Shown: positions 22,444 through 33,849 of the stretch, piece after piece
Layout: each line of letters begins with the position of its first letter
How positions within the stretch are numbered: the stretch's first letter is position 1
NCBI RefSeq assembly: GCF_016545825.1
Contig: NC_052614.1
Location: 24,136,559 to 24,200,558 of the forward strand
Origin: Eucalyptus grandis
Taxonomy: Eukaryota; Streptophyta; Magnoliopsida; Myrtales; Myrtaceae
Reading direction: 5' to 3'
DNA: 64,000 bases
Position numbers and translations under genes: made by a program
Notes under the pieces: generated by a model
Databases searched by the model: none
What the model was told of the DNA's origin: nothing
What the model saw: the letters and a program-made list of their open reading frames with translations, nothing else

Positions 22444-23549
22444 GGCTCCGTTCGTTTCGCGAAAAATATCATGTTTTCGAGAAAATATTTTTTCGGAAGT
22501 CATTTTCAAGAAAATGACTCTATTTTCCGATGTTCGGCCAAAATCTAAAATTTGAGTGGAAAATATTTTTCACTTTGTTCGTTAGTTCATTTAATTGTTT
22601 GGAAAAAAATATCAAAAATTGAATTTTAATATTTTTAATTGACCAAAAATTTTATTTTATTTTATTTATATTTTTTAAAAAATGATTTTTTAAATTATTT
22701 ATATTTTTAAAATAGAAATTTTTATTATTTATTATTTAATTTTCTTTTCCTTCCTCCTTCCTCCTCCTTCTTCCTCCTCCTTCCATCCGCCGTCGCCTCC
22801 TTCCTCCTCCTTCTTCCTCCTCCTTCCGCCGCCGCCGCCTCCTTCCTCCCCGACGATGGCGGGCCCCCGCCGGCCGACCAAGACCCGGTGGCAGATCCGG
22901 CGAGCTCGAGGCTTGGCCGATCTCACCCGAGCTCGCCGGATCCGGCGACGAGCTTGAGCTCGCCGGATCGGGGCCCGAGCTCGCCGCTAGATCCGGCGAG
23001 CTCGAGGCTCGGCCGATCACTCCGCGCCGAATCTAGCGCGAGCTCGAGCTCGCCCGATCGGGAGCCCGAGCTCGCCGCTAGATCGGCGAGCCGCGAGCTC
23101 CGCCGCTCCACGGGCTCACGACTCGCAGCCGCACGACGAGCGGCCCGGGACGGCGTGGGCTCCGGCCTCCCGGCGCCGTCGCGGTGCTCCCTCTTGAGCC
23201 GGATCCTCCCGAGCGGCTTCGAGCCGCCGGGAAGCGGAGCGCGCGCGGGCGGCGGTGGCGCCCGGACGGAGCGGGCGGGCGGGATCGGCGGGTAGGGTGG
23301 AGGCGATCCGGAGAAGGAAGCCATTGCGGTAGGGAGAGCAAGAAAAGAGAGAGAGAGAATGAGAACGAAGGAAAAAGGAGCTGGAGCGCGAGAGCTTCAG
23401 AAAATGACTTCCTCTTTTCAAAAGAGGAAGTCATTTTCCGCGATTCCAAAGAGGAATTTTCCGTTGACCGTGTATTTTCCACCATCCAAACACCGGAAAT
23501 TCAGGAAAATATTTTCCTGGAAGTTATTTTCTGCGAAACGAACGAAGCC
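22444..23549. mobile_element. PIF/Harbinger-type non-autonomous element with TTA target duplication and GC-rich core
   Basis: The ends GGCTCCGTTCGTTTCGCGAA and, reverse-complemented, GGCTTCGTTCGTTTCGCAGA form TIRs, and TTA flanks both sides (22441-22443 and 23550-23552). A TTA/TAA 3-bp duplication is the hallmark of PIF/Harbinger and Tourist MITEs. AT-rich arms enclose a GC-rich core (22740-23340) made of CTCC/TTCC runs and degenerate GCTCGCCGGATCCGGCGAG units. Open frames in the core are compositional and show no domain. Unit 1 has no such insert, so it came after the duplication. Confidence 0.8.
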
Positions 23550-23571
23550 TTAGATTCTAGTGTAGAAAAGC

Positions 23572-24203
23572 TGCCATTTGGTTCCACTTTGAAAAAAATA
23601 GTCTCGGGAGGAATACAAATACCTTTAAAGTAAAAAAAAAAATTCAAGATATTACACTATTTGGTATATTATAATTTCAAATAATATTGAAAGGTAACTT
23701 TAGCATAAATATCATTTGAAAAACTCACATTTGTAATAGGCTTTTGTTATTTTTTTTTTTTTAATTTGAAAATCAAATTCGACGACCTACTAACCACCCA
23801 GCCAACTGCCGAATGATTGGATCTAGTCGCCCGGGGGCACTACCTCAGGCAACATTGTCATCTAAGGTCGTAATGGCCAAATCTAGCCTCCAGACCACCA
23901 GATCTGGCAGCCGGAGGTTGTGGGTCACGCCACCCTAGGCGATGGTCACTAGGGACGTGCGACTCCCAAGCGAGGAAAATGAAGACGAATGAGGAAGAAG
24001 ATAAATAATGACATGAATAAATAATAAACTTGCATTTCCAAAATGTTGAATGCTTAAAACAAGTTCGGACCTTTGTGCTTTCAGCATCGGAAATGCTGAT
24101 ATTTGACCAATGAACCTTCAAAATTATTTACCAAATGCAAAATATTTTCCCTAAGAGGCTTTAGGAGCCAAAGCCCTTTGAGAAAGTTGAACCAAACGAG
24201 GCC
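23572..24203. mobile_element. Second small inverted-repeat element next to the Harbinger-type insert
   Basis: Left end GCCATTTGGTTCCACTTTG and reverse-complemented right end GGCCTCGTTTGGTTCAACTT are related. No transposase is present. No target duplication was resolved. It is absent from unit 1. Confidence 0.5.
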
Positions 24204-25326
24204 TAAATATAAAAAATGCCCATAGTAGAATGCAAAATAGACTATAGTCTACCTGCTCAAGTAACGCTTCACCCGCGCAACTTGACAAGGGGTGGCCTCG
24301 AAGATTGCCTTGAGGAGAAAGCACGAATTCAAATCGAAATCCATCACACTTAGATCAAGAATTCGACTGCCTGATCAAGCTGAATCAATTACCTTTTTTT
24401 TTTCTACGAATCTGATTTGGGAAAAAGCTGACATTGTGGGTCTATCTTTGGAGGGAGAATAAATGTCTAATTTTAGGAAGAAAAATGGTGGGAACAAGCA
24501 ATCGATGTTGGTAGGGTTTCACGCCTAATAGAAATGTCGGATCTGAGTTCTAACTACTACCCACAAAGGTCCAGAATGTACCATCATGAGAGCTGTGAAA
24601 ATTATATTAGGTACTTCCCATCTTTGCGCATGGTTCACGCATAATTAAAAAGTTAATGCGAAGTGGGTTAATGTAGGTAGGGAGTATAAGAAAAGAAGAG
24701 CTCAAGATGGCACTTTTGTATATGATTCATGAGGATCACTATCACAAAAATGATGTATAACATGCAATCACTATAGAAAAGAAGGAGAATGGATGTCTAA
24801 TTTCAGGAAGAAAAAGAGCATGAATGAGCGATCGATATTGGCAATCAACCTGAAAGTTATTATAGAATTTCGCGCCTACTAGAAATGTTTGATATAAATT
24901 CTTACCATTAACACAAGGTCTAGAATTTACAGTATCAAGAGATGTGAAAGTTATTAAGTACTTTCTATCTTCATGTGGATCACACATTGATCATATGAAG
25001 TACGCTAACATAGGTTGGGAGCATAAAATAAAAGCTTTAAATGGTTGGTTTGTATATGACTCATGAGGACTACTGTCACAAATGATTCATGACGTGGAAT
25101 CACTACCATAAAGAAGGAAGAATAAACCCCAAGACATATTAATTAAGCCAGCCACTGACAAATCCCTGAAGTTAGAGGGCAGAAAGAGAAAAATTATGAA
25201 GTGGGATGAGAGGGTTTACCTGCTTGATTGGGGAGAGATCTCTCAAAGTCTCTAAATTAAGGTCGATGTTGCCTTCTATTTTTTTTTTTCCAAACTCTTG
25301 ACATGCTTGTGAGAGACCATGAATTC

Positions 25327-25335
25327 ATATTTATA
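25327..25335 (-). promoter_or_regulatory. TATA box of EG45 unit 3
   Basis: TATAAATAT on the minus strand has the same context and the same distance to the leader donor as in unit 1. Confidence 0.65.
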
Positions 25336-25934
25336 CGGTTGATTTGTGGAACATGTCTCCTATATTTCCCTCTGTCCAACTGCCGTCCTTAAATTATTTT
25401 GTTAATTGCATGGTTTTGAATAAAAAAAAGTTTAACAAGACGAGAACTAGGACTTTTCGTAGCTGAAATCTTCATAAATTTGTCACATTATGAAGAAATT
25501 AAGTTTTCACAGGCACACGTGTAATTGATTACATTGTGCTCATAAAATAGAGTAAATCATAGTATTTTAGAAAAAAAGAAAAAAAGAAGAAGCAACATTA
25601 GGAACATTAAGACTCATTTACGAAATTGATTCATTAAGTAATGCAACGCTCCATAAGTAGTTCAACTTTAGTAGGCTGGTGTCGGTACGTCTAGGCATTA
25701 TTGTCCTAATGAAAATGCTTCTTTTTATCCAGGTTAGACCTTTTCCCTACATGCGACATTAATTCCGGTTAAGCAGCCAGCAGGCCAGCAAAATCTCGCT
25801 GTGTAAGGGGTAGATTAAGACGTGGGGAATAAAAACAAGCAGATCTCAGTCTTCCATATGGGCTAAAAGTATTTCTAATCACGCCATTTAATGATGGGTG
25901 CGTTGCCGTCTTCTATTCGATTCCCGAAGCCAAC

Positions 25935-27620
25935 TTTTGCCATTTTACAGTCTTCTATTTTTTTTTATTTTTCTTTTGCTTTTTCCCTTTTTTTATTCTT
26001 TGTTCGTTTTTATCTTTACTTAATCCCTTTTGGTCTTCTTCCCCGGGAATTTTCCTCTCCGACCGTCCTCTTTCCCTTTCGTCTTTTTCCACGTTTACAC
26101 TTTTTTTCTTTTTTATTTCTTCTTTCTGCCCATCTTCTTCTTCTTCTTCTTCTTCGCTGGTTTCCTCCTACGCCCGAAATTGGCCCCTCCTTCCGATGCC
26201 TCCATCGACGAACACCCAACCTATTCTCTCACGCCGAGCACTATAAACAAAGCAACGGCTGAGCTCGTCGCTTGCCGGTCCTTCCGAGCCGCGCACCACT
26301 TACAACCACCACAGGAAACCAACGGGAGACAGATAAAACACAGCGGACGTGCCCAGACATGGCTCGGTGATGCAAACGACAACTCGCAAACGACAAAAGG
26401 TTCATATCATGCGAAACGTACTTATCCGCGTTCAAGAACACATGGTAATCGGTGATGCACGCGCCTAGGCCGGCTTAGACATATCGTCGAACATGTGGTG
26501 GGTATGAAACGGAGAACGATATCGACCCTTTTTGGACTCGGACTCAGCGCCAAACTAGAAAAGAAATCATCAAATGGGCATTCGAAATCAACCACATTAG
26601 CCCACAGAAGCCCAATACGCGTGTGACTAACAGGAGGAACAAAACTCAACGTCCTGTCCTACCAAAATAGGGCAGAGCAGCGGCGGTTCACAGGAACGGG
26701 CGTTTAAAATGAGAGATCCCTACTCGGCTTCGGCAGCGGCGAGGGGAGGGTGAACTCGAAATGGATCGAGCGATGACTGGCCGTCCCGCCGTTCTCCCGA
26801 AGCGAGATCTTCGGGAAGGCGACGCAACTCGACACAAATCAAAAAGCTAAGCACAAGACCTACCTGGTTCGGGGGAAGCACTGTAAGGGGGCGCTTACGG
26901 ACTTTGGCGACAGTCGACCACCCTCTCGAGCTCCCTCGCTGTCTGGTTCTCTCCCTCTCACTCCATTAAAACTCTCCCGAGCTCTTCCACTCTCTCTCCC
27001 TCTGTAGCTCGAACCCAAAAGAACCCCCAAACAAATGAGCGAGCCCCTCTCTTTTAAGGGTGGCCAGCAGGCACGCATGGCCCCTACCACCACCAGCTTG
27101 CCGGCCGGACTGATCCGACCCGCGGATCACTCCGCCATCTGCTCCATGGCAATCCCGATTCCCGTCTCCTCTGCTTGTACTCTCTTCTTTTTTCCTTCTT
27201 TTTGCGTTAGCGCGGTTGGCATGAGGGGGAGAAAGATGACATGCGCGCGGGCCAGTTTGAAATTAAAGGAGATGGGCCGGCCCAGGGCAAAAGGAGAAAA
27301 GGAAAAGAGATTACTCGGCCCCATTCGATTTTTTTCTTATACCTTTTAATTAAAATTTTTACTTTTCTTTCTTCTTTTTTTACTTCTTTTTTTAATTTTC
27401 GATTTTTATTTTATTTTTTTAATTTTTAATTTTAATAATTAGTGATAGTTATGTAAATACTCCTAATGTCTATGCGTAATAGATTTTAATGAAAACATAC
27501 ACGATGCATTCTAATGGAAGTTATTTATTTTACTTTTTACTTCTTCTTTTTTTAGTTATTAATTCCTAATTTTGTATATGATTAAGTTCTAAATAAAATA
27601 ATTAAATTTAGGTGTCAATA
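25935..27620. mobile_element. Unit 3-specific insert with a promoter-like GC-rich part
   Basis: Unit 1 sequence before (13900-13945) and after (14160-14210) matches 25880-25930 and 27625-27690, but the 1.7 kb between has no counterpart. A TTC run lies at 26138-26157. The GC-rich middle (26650-27120), read on the minus strand, shows a TTAAAAG box, a GA-rich leader and a donor-like CGAACCAG|GTAGGT near 26862. This resembles the promoter and first exon of a gene, or the LTR of an unclassified retroelement. No protein was recognised. Confidence 0.4.
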
Positions 27621-27849
27621 GTTACGTCTTGTGGACATTGCTAGCATGAAAATTCCATTAATGTTAGCCACGCACATGTTTGTAGCCAATCAAATCGGAG
27701 ATGATTGGACGGAAAACATCATCATTGAAGGACAAAGTTTAATGATTTCATATGACAGTGGATGCTAGCATGTTCTGTCGTAATTATATTGATGGTGGTG
27801 GGGTCATTCTAACTTGCATATTGCAGCATCGATGCATCAATTCAACGAG

Positions 27850-28083
27850 CTCCTTTGTTTTGCTATAAATGAAAGATTTAAAAAGTATTTTCTATAATGT
27901 TGCATATATCGTTTAAAATAATTAGTTAATACAAAATGTTTTTCTTATCAATAATAATTTATATTTAAACATTTTTATGGACAATAAAAATATTTTTTCA
28001 TATCGTTTACTTTTTTAAGCATTAGCAATTATTTTTAAGAAAAATATTTTTAAATCATTTATTTTTGTGAAACAAACCCATTT
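27850..28083. repeat. Small MITE shared with 14438-14645
   Basis: Left end TCCTTTGTTTTGCTATAAATG and right end TTTTTGTGAAACAAAC form inverted repeats. Its presence at the same place in unit 1 shows it predates the unit duplication. Confidence 0.55.
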
Positions 28084-28659
28084 TAATATTCTAATAAAAG
28101 CTACCTGCTAACTTTTTAACTTTTGACTTTGTAAATCTTGGGGAACTCCCGTTTGACTTTAATTTGACATGAAACCCACAAAAACCTTCCGTTTTATATA
28201 CAATTAATAATATATAGAATTGTATCTAGCTCTTCTTCTCTTCTTTTTTTTTTTTTTTTTTGTAATTTAAAAAATTTTAAATACTTTTTTTCCAGCCAAT
28301 TCCCAAAACACAACCCAACTTTTTACACCTGAGATTCAAAAAAAAAAAAAAATCCCCCAAAGTCCCAAAAATAAAGAACTCAACCTATTGTACTGGGCAA
28401 AAGCAACACAATCTTTGAAATGTCTCGGAAAAGAAAAAAAGCCAAATCATTTGTCCATGAAACAAAAATAATACTCATTATAAGTTTCTTTCGATCTCGC
28501 AATTAAACCGTCACATATTAGCATACATTGCTCATTATGCTGACATGTCATCGAGCTGCTTGAATTTCATTAAAAATAAAACCGATCATGTTTTCAAAAA
28601 ATAATTATGAACACCAAATCATTAATCATTACTGCTCATATCGCATTATATATTCGAGG

Positions 28660-29300
28660 AATCGAGGATAAACGGCTTGATGGTTAAGAGGGTCAGAGGC
28701 CGTTCCTTTCTCAATGTTAGGCACCAAATCTCATGGTCATGTCGAAGAATAAAAGGTATGAAACAGTGATGACAACGATGATTAACGCTAATGCAAGAAG
28801 AGAGGGACCGAAATGTAATATATCTACGTACCCCAAGAATTCACCAGAGAGACAGACGGAGATACGCCCAAGTCGAAGCCCTTTTCTGCAAATTTACTCG
28901 ACGGATCGACGAGCTCTGATCCTGGACGAAGCACAGTTGTTTGATTTTCCCGGAAATTTGGGTATTTATATGCTAGGAACGGAGATTCTGAATCCCTATA
29001 TATATTGCACGATCAGAGATGCGTGCGTGTGCATGATTTACCGTGCGCCAACGCGCGTTACGTACTCTATAACGTTTGGTGAGTGTGAATTATCTTTTGG
29101 GTCCTCTTTGTTCTTGCTTTCTTGGACTCCATTAAGCAACGTCCTTCCTAAGCAAAAGAGATGTCGATTGTCCGCAAGAGAACGAATTCAAACCCTTACG
29201 AAGCGACCATGTCTTGACCCTTCTAAGCAAGCAAGAAATTGGTGGATTTGGCATTGATTTGGTGATTCGGATCGATCACATTGCTCATTTAATTCTCTAA
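28660..29300. repeat. Unit 3 copy of the upstream block (matches 14960-15530 and 15890-15930)
   Basis: Landmarks such as TCGAAGCCCTTTTCTGCAAA and 'GATCGACGAGCTCTGATCC' are shared with unit 1. No gene is assigned. Confidence 0.7.
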
Positions 29301-29304
29301 TTAT

Positions 29305-30833
29305 AAATTACACTTTTTCTCTCTCTTCTTTAGGGTTCTCTAGTCTCACTCTCCTCTTCACATAGTTTTCTGTTGGAGGTTTGTTTGTAAAACAAACTAA
29401 GTGTGTTTTCCTTGTCCCACGTAGGAAAAGTGGGAGGAAATGAGCCAATTAATAGACTCAACCATACCCGCGTGCGATTACGCGATTTTGACACACTTAG
29501 TACGCTTGCGGTTTAATTAGCACTAATCTCTTTGTTATTTATTTATTTTTATTTTTTTATGTTATTAATTTTAATCAATTCAAAGGTTGCTTTTGTTTTT
29601 GCGAATTTTTGGAAATTATTTAAAATAAAAATTCGAAATTTTATTTATTTTAAAATTCTTTCAAATTTTTTGTTTGTGTTTTTCAAGACAACTTTTGGAA
29701 AGATGCTCATTCAATTTACAACTCTTCCCGAAGGGTTGCAATAGGTCATTCTTTCAACTTATTATGAATAGATGCCTTTGTTCAACCGGGCAATTTTCGA
29801 AATGACATGTTTGTTCATTTTTTGGCAATTTTTTTATGAAGAATTGCATGTGTTTTAAGACTGTTCTATATATATACTCGTCATTTTTCAAAAGAATTAG
29901 AGCGATCATTTCCGAGCCTTCTTTCAAAAAAAACTGTAGCAATTTTTTCGATTGTTTCCTAGAGAGACCCTGGAGAAATACTAGAATTGCTATATAGTAT
30001 TCTCATTTTGAGACTTTGTTATATCTTGGAGGATATTTCTTTGGTGACCATTAGCAATGTTGTGGGGCAAATAAATCCTTAAAGAAAGTGATATTACGCT
30101 CAAAGTTCGACTTAAGTATTGTAAATATCCGTCTTCATTGTTCTACCCAATTCGAAATCATATTTTCCCAACACTTTCTTCTTCAACCTCCATGGATGGA
30201 TATCTGTCCCTCTCCTCCTTTTTTCCTTTTTCTTTGGTTGATTTGGTTCTTTGTTTTTTTTCTTGTTTTCCTTCCATTTTGAGGAGTTTTTCTCTTCTAA
30301 ATTAGTTTAAATCTAGAAGTTTCTTTCTCCCATTTCGAGAAGGTTTCTATCTCAATCTAGTTTAGATTTTAAGTTTTTTGTGTATAATTTTGGAGTTTCA
30401 CCTTCCTTGGATTTTGTTGGTGTACAAGTCTAGTTTTGAAGGAAATTAGAGGAGTTTTGTAAAGGTTTGACACTCATAAGTATCAAATTTGTGTGCATAT
30501 AACCTTGTTACTCAGGATGACGATGGTGTTAGGATGTTAAACCTAAGCAAGCACTACCAAAAAGTAAAACTGTAGTAATAGATGAAGATCTCAATATGTG
30601 CTCGTTATTGAAGATGAATTTAGTGATCAATCGTCAATTTTAATTTGAAGAATTCACAGATCTGTTCTTTAAGCGTGTGACCCCTCACCTTCTTCTAATA
30701 ATTTATTTTCTTATCTAGAGTTTGTTTTATTTTTTATTTGTCTTAGTTTGCTGTTGAAATCCCTTTTTCTATTGTGTATATGTAGAAATGAATGAAATAT
30801 TTTTTTGACAAAAAAAGAAAAAAAGAAAACCAA
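29305..30833 (+). mobile_element. Unit 3-specific insert ending in an A-rich tail; possible retroelement
   Basis: Units 1 and 2 are continuous here, whereas unit 3 has about 1.5 kb of extra sequence between the match to 15930 and the match to 15955. A TGTTGGAGG at 29371 followed by a TTGTCCCACGTAGGAAAAG block resembles the start of a copia LTR. The 3' end (AATGAATGAAATATTTTTTTGAC then an A-rich tail at 30809-30830) resembles a LINE or processed transcript tail. The two readings conflict and the class is open. Confidence 0.4.
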
Positions 30834-31250
30834 GGAAAGATTCGGATTTGAGATATCAAAAAGGGCAAGCAAGTTGGTTTTCGGGTAGTTTAGAAAGATT
30901 CTATATTCTTCGTTTAATTTGGTCGACACTGAGTTCTCCACTGTGGTAGGTATGCTGATATTAGGTACCAATAGATATTATGTGGTGCATATCTCTTGTT
31001 GACGTAATAATTTGAAATTGTCTAATCTGATCTAAGCTAGTAAGATATATCTTAAAGAGGTTCTAGACTCCGTGCCGGTTTGAGCCATGCACTCGATTTG
31101 CGCCACATGTGGCACCTCCTGGCCAATGAGCAAGCATCTGAGATTGTAGACAATGTGGCAGTTAATTTTTGTTTTAGTATCTAACTTGCTTATCATTGTT
31201 ATAGTCAAGACTGAGCATAAAATGCCATGCGCAAACATCTACATTTAAGA
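30834..31250. repeat. Far end of array unit 3 (matches 15950-16440)
   Basis: Shared blocks include TTTAGAAAGATTCTAT, AAAGAGGTTCTAG and TAGTCAAGACYRAGCAT. This marks the right limit of the tandem duplication. Confidence 0.65.
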
Positions 31251-33330
31251 CAAAATTTTATAGGGCACGATACTAAGGACATAAGTATTTTTGTGGGGAT
31301 TTATAGTTCTTTGGAAAGATAATGCAAATTGGATTTATCCTTAACATTACTTTAGTTCATAAAGAAATTCATAATAGTTTTTACGGCTTTTTTTAAAGAG
31401 TGTCCCAAGCACTTTTATTCCAAATGGTTAATATTATGAAAAATCATAAACCAATACACTTATGAGAAATTTATAATAAATTAATTTTTTAACCATTAAA
31501 AACTCCAAAATAGTACATATATGACAAACTCACCATAAACTAATTTTTTTATCATCAAAAATCCAAAATTGGCATAGTTGAGATTAATTTACCATCCATT
31601 AGTTCTTATTAAATTGGATTAACTCCATAAAAAATCCTAAGCGATATACTTATGACAAATGATAAAACCTCAAATTAGGATATTCATCAACTGCCATGTG
31701 TTATCCAACTCAACAATTTAAATGCAAAATTTAACATAAATGAATTAAGTTGAATTTGTTACAAATGTACCAATTTTGATTTTTCTTGATTGAAAAATTA
31801 GTTTAAGATAAATTTATCACAAATGAACCAGTCGAGTTTTTTCATGATATTAATCATGTTCTAAAAATAGACCTTCATAGATATCTAGTGCATTTAATTT
31901 ATTGAGAGGAGCCTTATGAAATAAAAGTTCGAAATTTTGTACGTAATTAAAGAGACTTTAGCACATCTAATGCATTCAACTTTTATAGGATGAGCCTTTT
32001 GTTTTAAAGGAAAAGTAAAACTTTACACTTGTGATAAATGAAAGTACAAAACAAATGTATGATATATTTTAAAATATCAACATGAATATTACAGAAATCT
32101 TATTACATTAACTAGGGTCTTATATGCATAGCAAAAATGAACTAGGATTGTGCGATAAATAAAAATAGCTTGAGACCTATGTTAATCTATCATCATTTGC
32201 AATGGCTGGTGAATGTCATTAGACTCCACATAATGATATCTGTAGGAACCCATCTCTGGTCACTTCCTCCTCCTGGGGATTTCTCCTTTCTAATTTGCGA
32301 GTCTGTATTTGGTAAAGTTAAATCAAATGGATGATAAATTTAGACCCTTCAATGAATGGTTGATGTATTAATCTTTCAAAGAAAATTGATCTATGATATA
32401 AGTTTAACCCCTACAAGTAGAGCATTCCATCATTTTTACATATTGGTACAAGAAAAGATACTCTAATCAATCTAGTGTTTTTGACATGATTGGTACAAGA
32501 AAAGATACCCTATTTATCGTTGCCGAATCCCCGGTCACCATAAAAAAAAAAAAAGATACCCTAATTGTAATTACTTGCCTCCAAATTGTGTAAGATTTTT
32601 TTTTTCTAAATATTTGATAAAAAATCTATAAAGTAGTCTCTATACTCACTTTTGCAAATTGGATGCCGACAAGATAATCTATCAAAAGTCACGAGAGATG
32701 GCTACAAGTGAAAATTCATAAGCCACAATTACTTCATATAAATTAATTTTTTAATAGGGATGCTATTGATTTTATTTGAATTGAAATGTAAAGATGAAGA
32801 GAGATATTCTCACAAAAATTAAAATAGTTTGTGGAATAACCATGTCCAATTCCCTTCAAAAATTTTAATAGCACATTAAGTGGTTTAGTTGAAATTTATA
32901 TAAGTAAAAATTACTTGAAAAATCTAAAACAAACGAAGCCATCAAAAAAGTCTTCAATTCCATTTAGTTCCATGAACATATATTTGCTAAGCCAAGATTG
33001 AAATTTATACGACTAAAAATTATTTTAAAAATCTAAAACAAATGTAGTTGTTCCTTCCTTTCATGGATAAAGAAATTTTATCATTTTCCAAAAATTATAC
33101 ATTTTGGGTCATATATGATGAGTATATTGAAAATATTTTTTTGTTAAGTACGATTAACAAGTGATAAATAATAAAACAAATGGTCTTTAAAATTTGATTT
33201 AATATACAATATAACTCATAAACTTTTACTTTATTTAATGTGCGTCATGAACTTTAATCCAAAATGTAATATCGTTTTAGAACTTTTAATTCATTCAATA
33301 CAATCCATGAAGTTTTGCTAAATGTTTGCC
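31251..33330. other. AT-rich intergenic sequence
   Basis: 31400-31870 contains diverged ACAAATTTACC/TTAATTTTT repeats as at 18.7 and 50.5 kb. At 32443 and 32488 the phrase ATTGGTACAAGAAAAGATA is duplicated in tandem. No coding signal is visible. Confidence 0.5.
32513..32551 (+). mobile_element. Tail-only poly(A) retro-insertion with 12-bp direct repeats
   Basis: A 39-base insert ending in an A run is flanked by perfect copies of AAAGATACCCTA (32501-32512 and 32552-32563). This is the form of a strongly 5'-truncated LINE or SINE. Confidence 0.65.
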
Positions 33331-33333
33331 GAC

Positions 33334-33342
33334 TATATAAAA
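33334..33342 (+). promoter_or_regulatory. Possible TATA box of the DXS-like gene
   Basis: TATATAAAA lies about 510 bases before the start codon. The CT-rich stretch 33530-33640 would then be part of a long leader. A start site nearer the gene is also possible. Confidence 0.35.
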
Positions 33343-33736
33343 ACATTCAATGTTACTCCCCGATCTTGAATCAATAATGGAAGGATGGATTAGACATTTT
33401 CATTTAATCCACGAATCAAAGTGACTTGAATAAATTGGAATTATAGAGACCGTCGGTATCATTATCCCTAAAATAAAGACAAAAGGCCAAAATTCGGGGG
33501 AGCATTTCTTTCTGCAACAGTCCTCGATTCTCCAGAGATTCTCCATTTTGTCTCCATCCTCTTCCTTTCTCTCTCTCATTCTCAGTTTCCACTTCATCAT
33601 CAATTCATCACTATCACTTCATCTTCAACCTTCGTCAGCCGGTCGAATCCCCCCACCCCGATCACTTCCCCATCGCCGCGGCGAACTTCTGCAAACGCTC
33701 CCTCCGCTCCCGAGCTCGGAAATCCGCGCCCGATCG

Positions 33737-33817
33737 ATGAGGCCGGGCTCGTTCCTCCGGCGGCCGCTCGCGGCGGCGGCGCCGGGGCGGGAAGTCCTCC
33801 TCCTCCTCCTTAGCTGA
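33737..33817 (+). CDS. Upstream ORF, 26 codons, in the DXS-like leader
   Basis: ATG at 33737 opens an Arg/Ala/Leu-rich 26-residue frame ending in TGA at 33815-33817, 32 bases before the main ATG. If the transcript includes it, it could lower translation of the main ORF. No homology is known to me, so it may be chance in GC-rich sequence. Confidence 0.3.
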   Translation: MRPGSFLRRPLAAAAPGREVLLLLLS

Positions 33818-33849
33818 GCACGCCGGGCCGACCGCGGTTCCCTCGCGCG

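Larger units (their letters stand above)
21574..25300 (-). other. 5' UTR intron (21574-25219) and leader exon (25220 to about 25300) of EG45 unit 3
   Basis: The donor CAATCAAGCAG|GTAAAC (25219) and acceptor CTTTGCAG (21574) match those of unit 1. At 3.6 kb the intron is longer than in unit 1 because of the elements at 22444-23549 and 23572-24203. The 24750-25120 stretch also contains a second, diverged copy of about 24470-24740 (both have GAGAATRRATGTCTAATTT and GAAATGTTYG-like blocks). Confidence 0.6.

Noticed and set aside
22730..23640. Several 100-150 codon open frames on both strands
   Set aside because: They arise from the GC-rich repeated core of a TTA-flanked Harbinger-type element, are rich in Arg, Ala, Pro and Ser, and show no domain.
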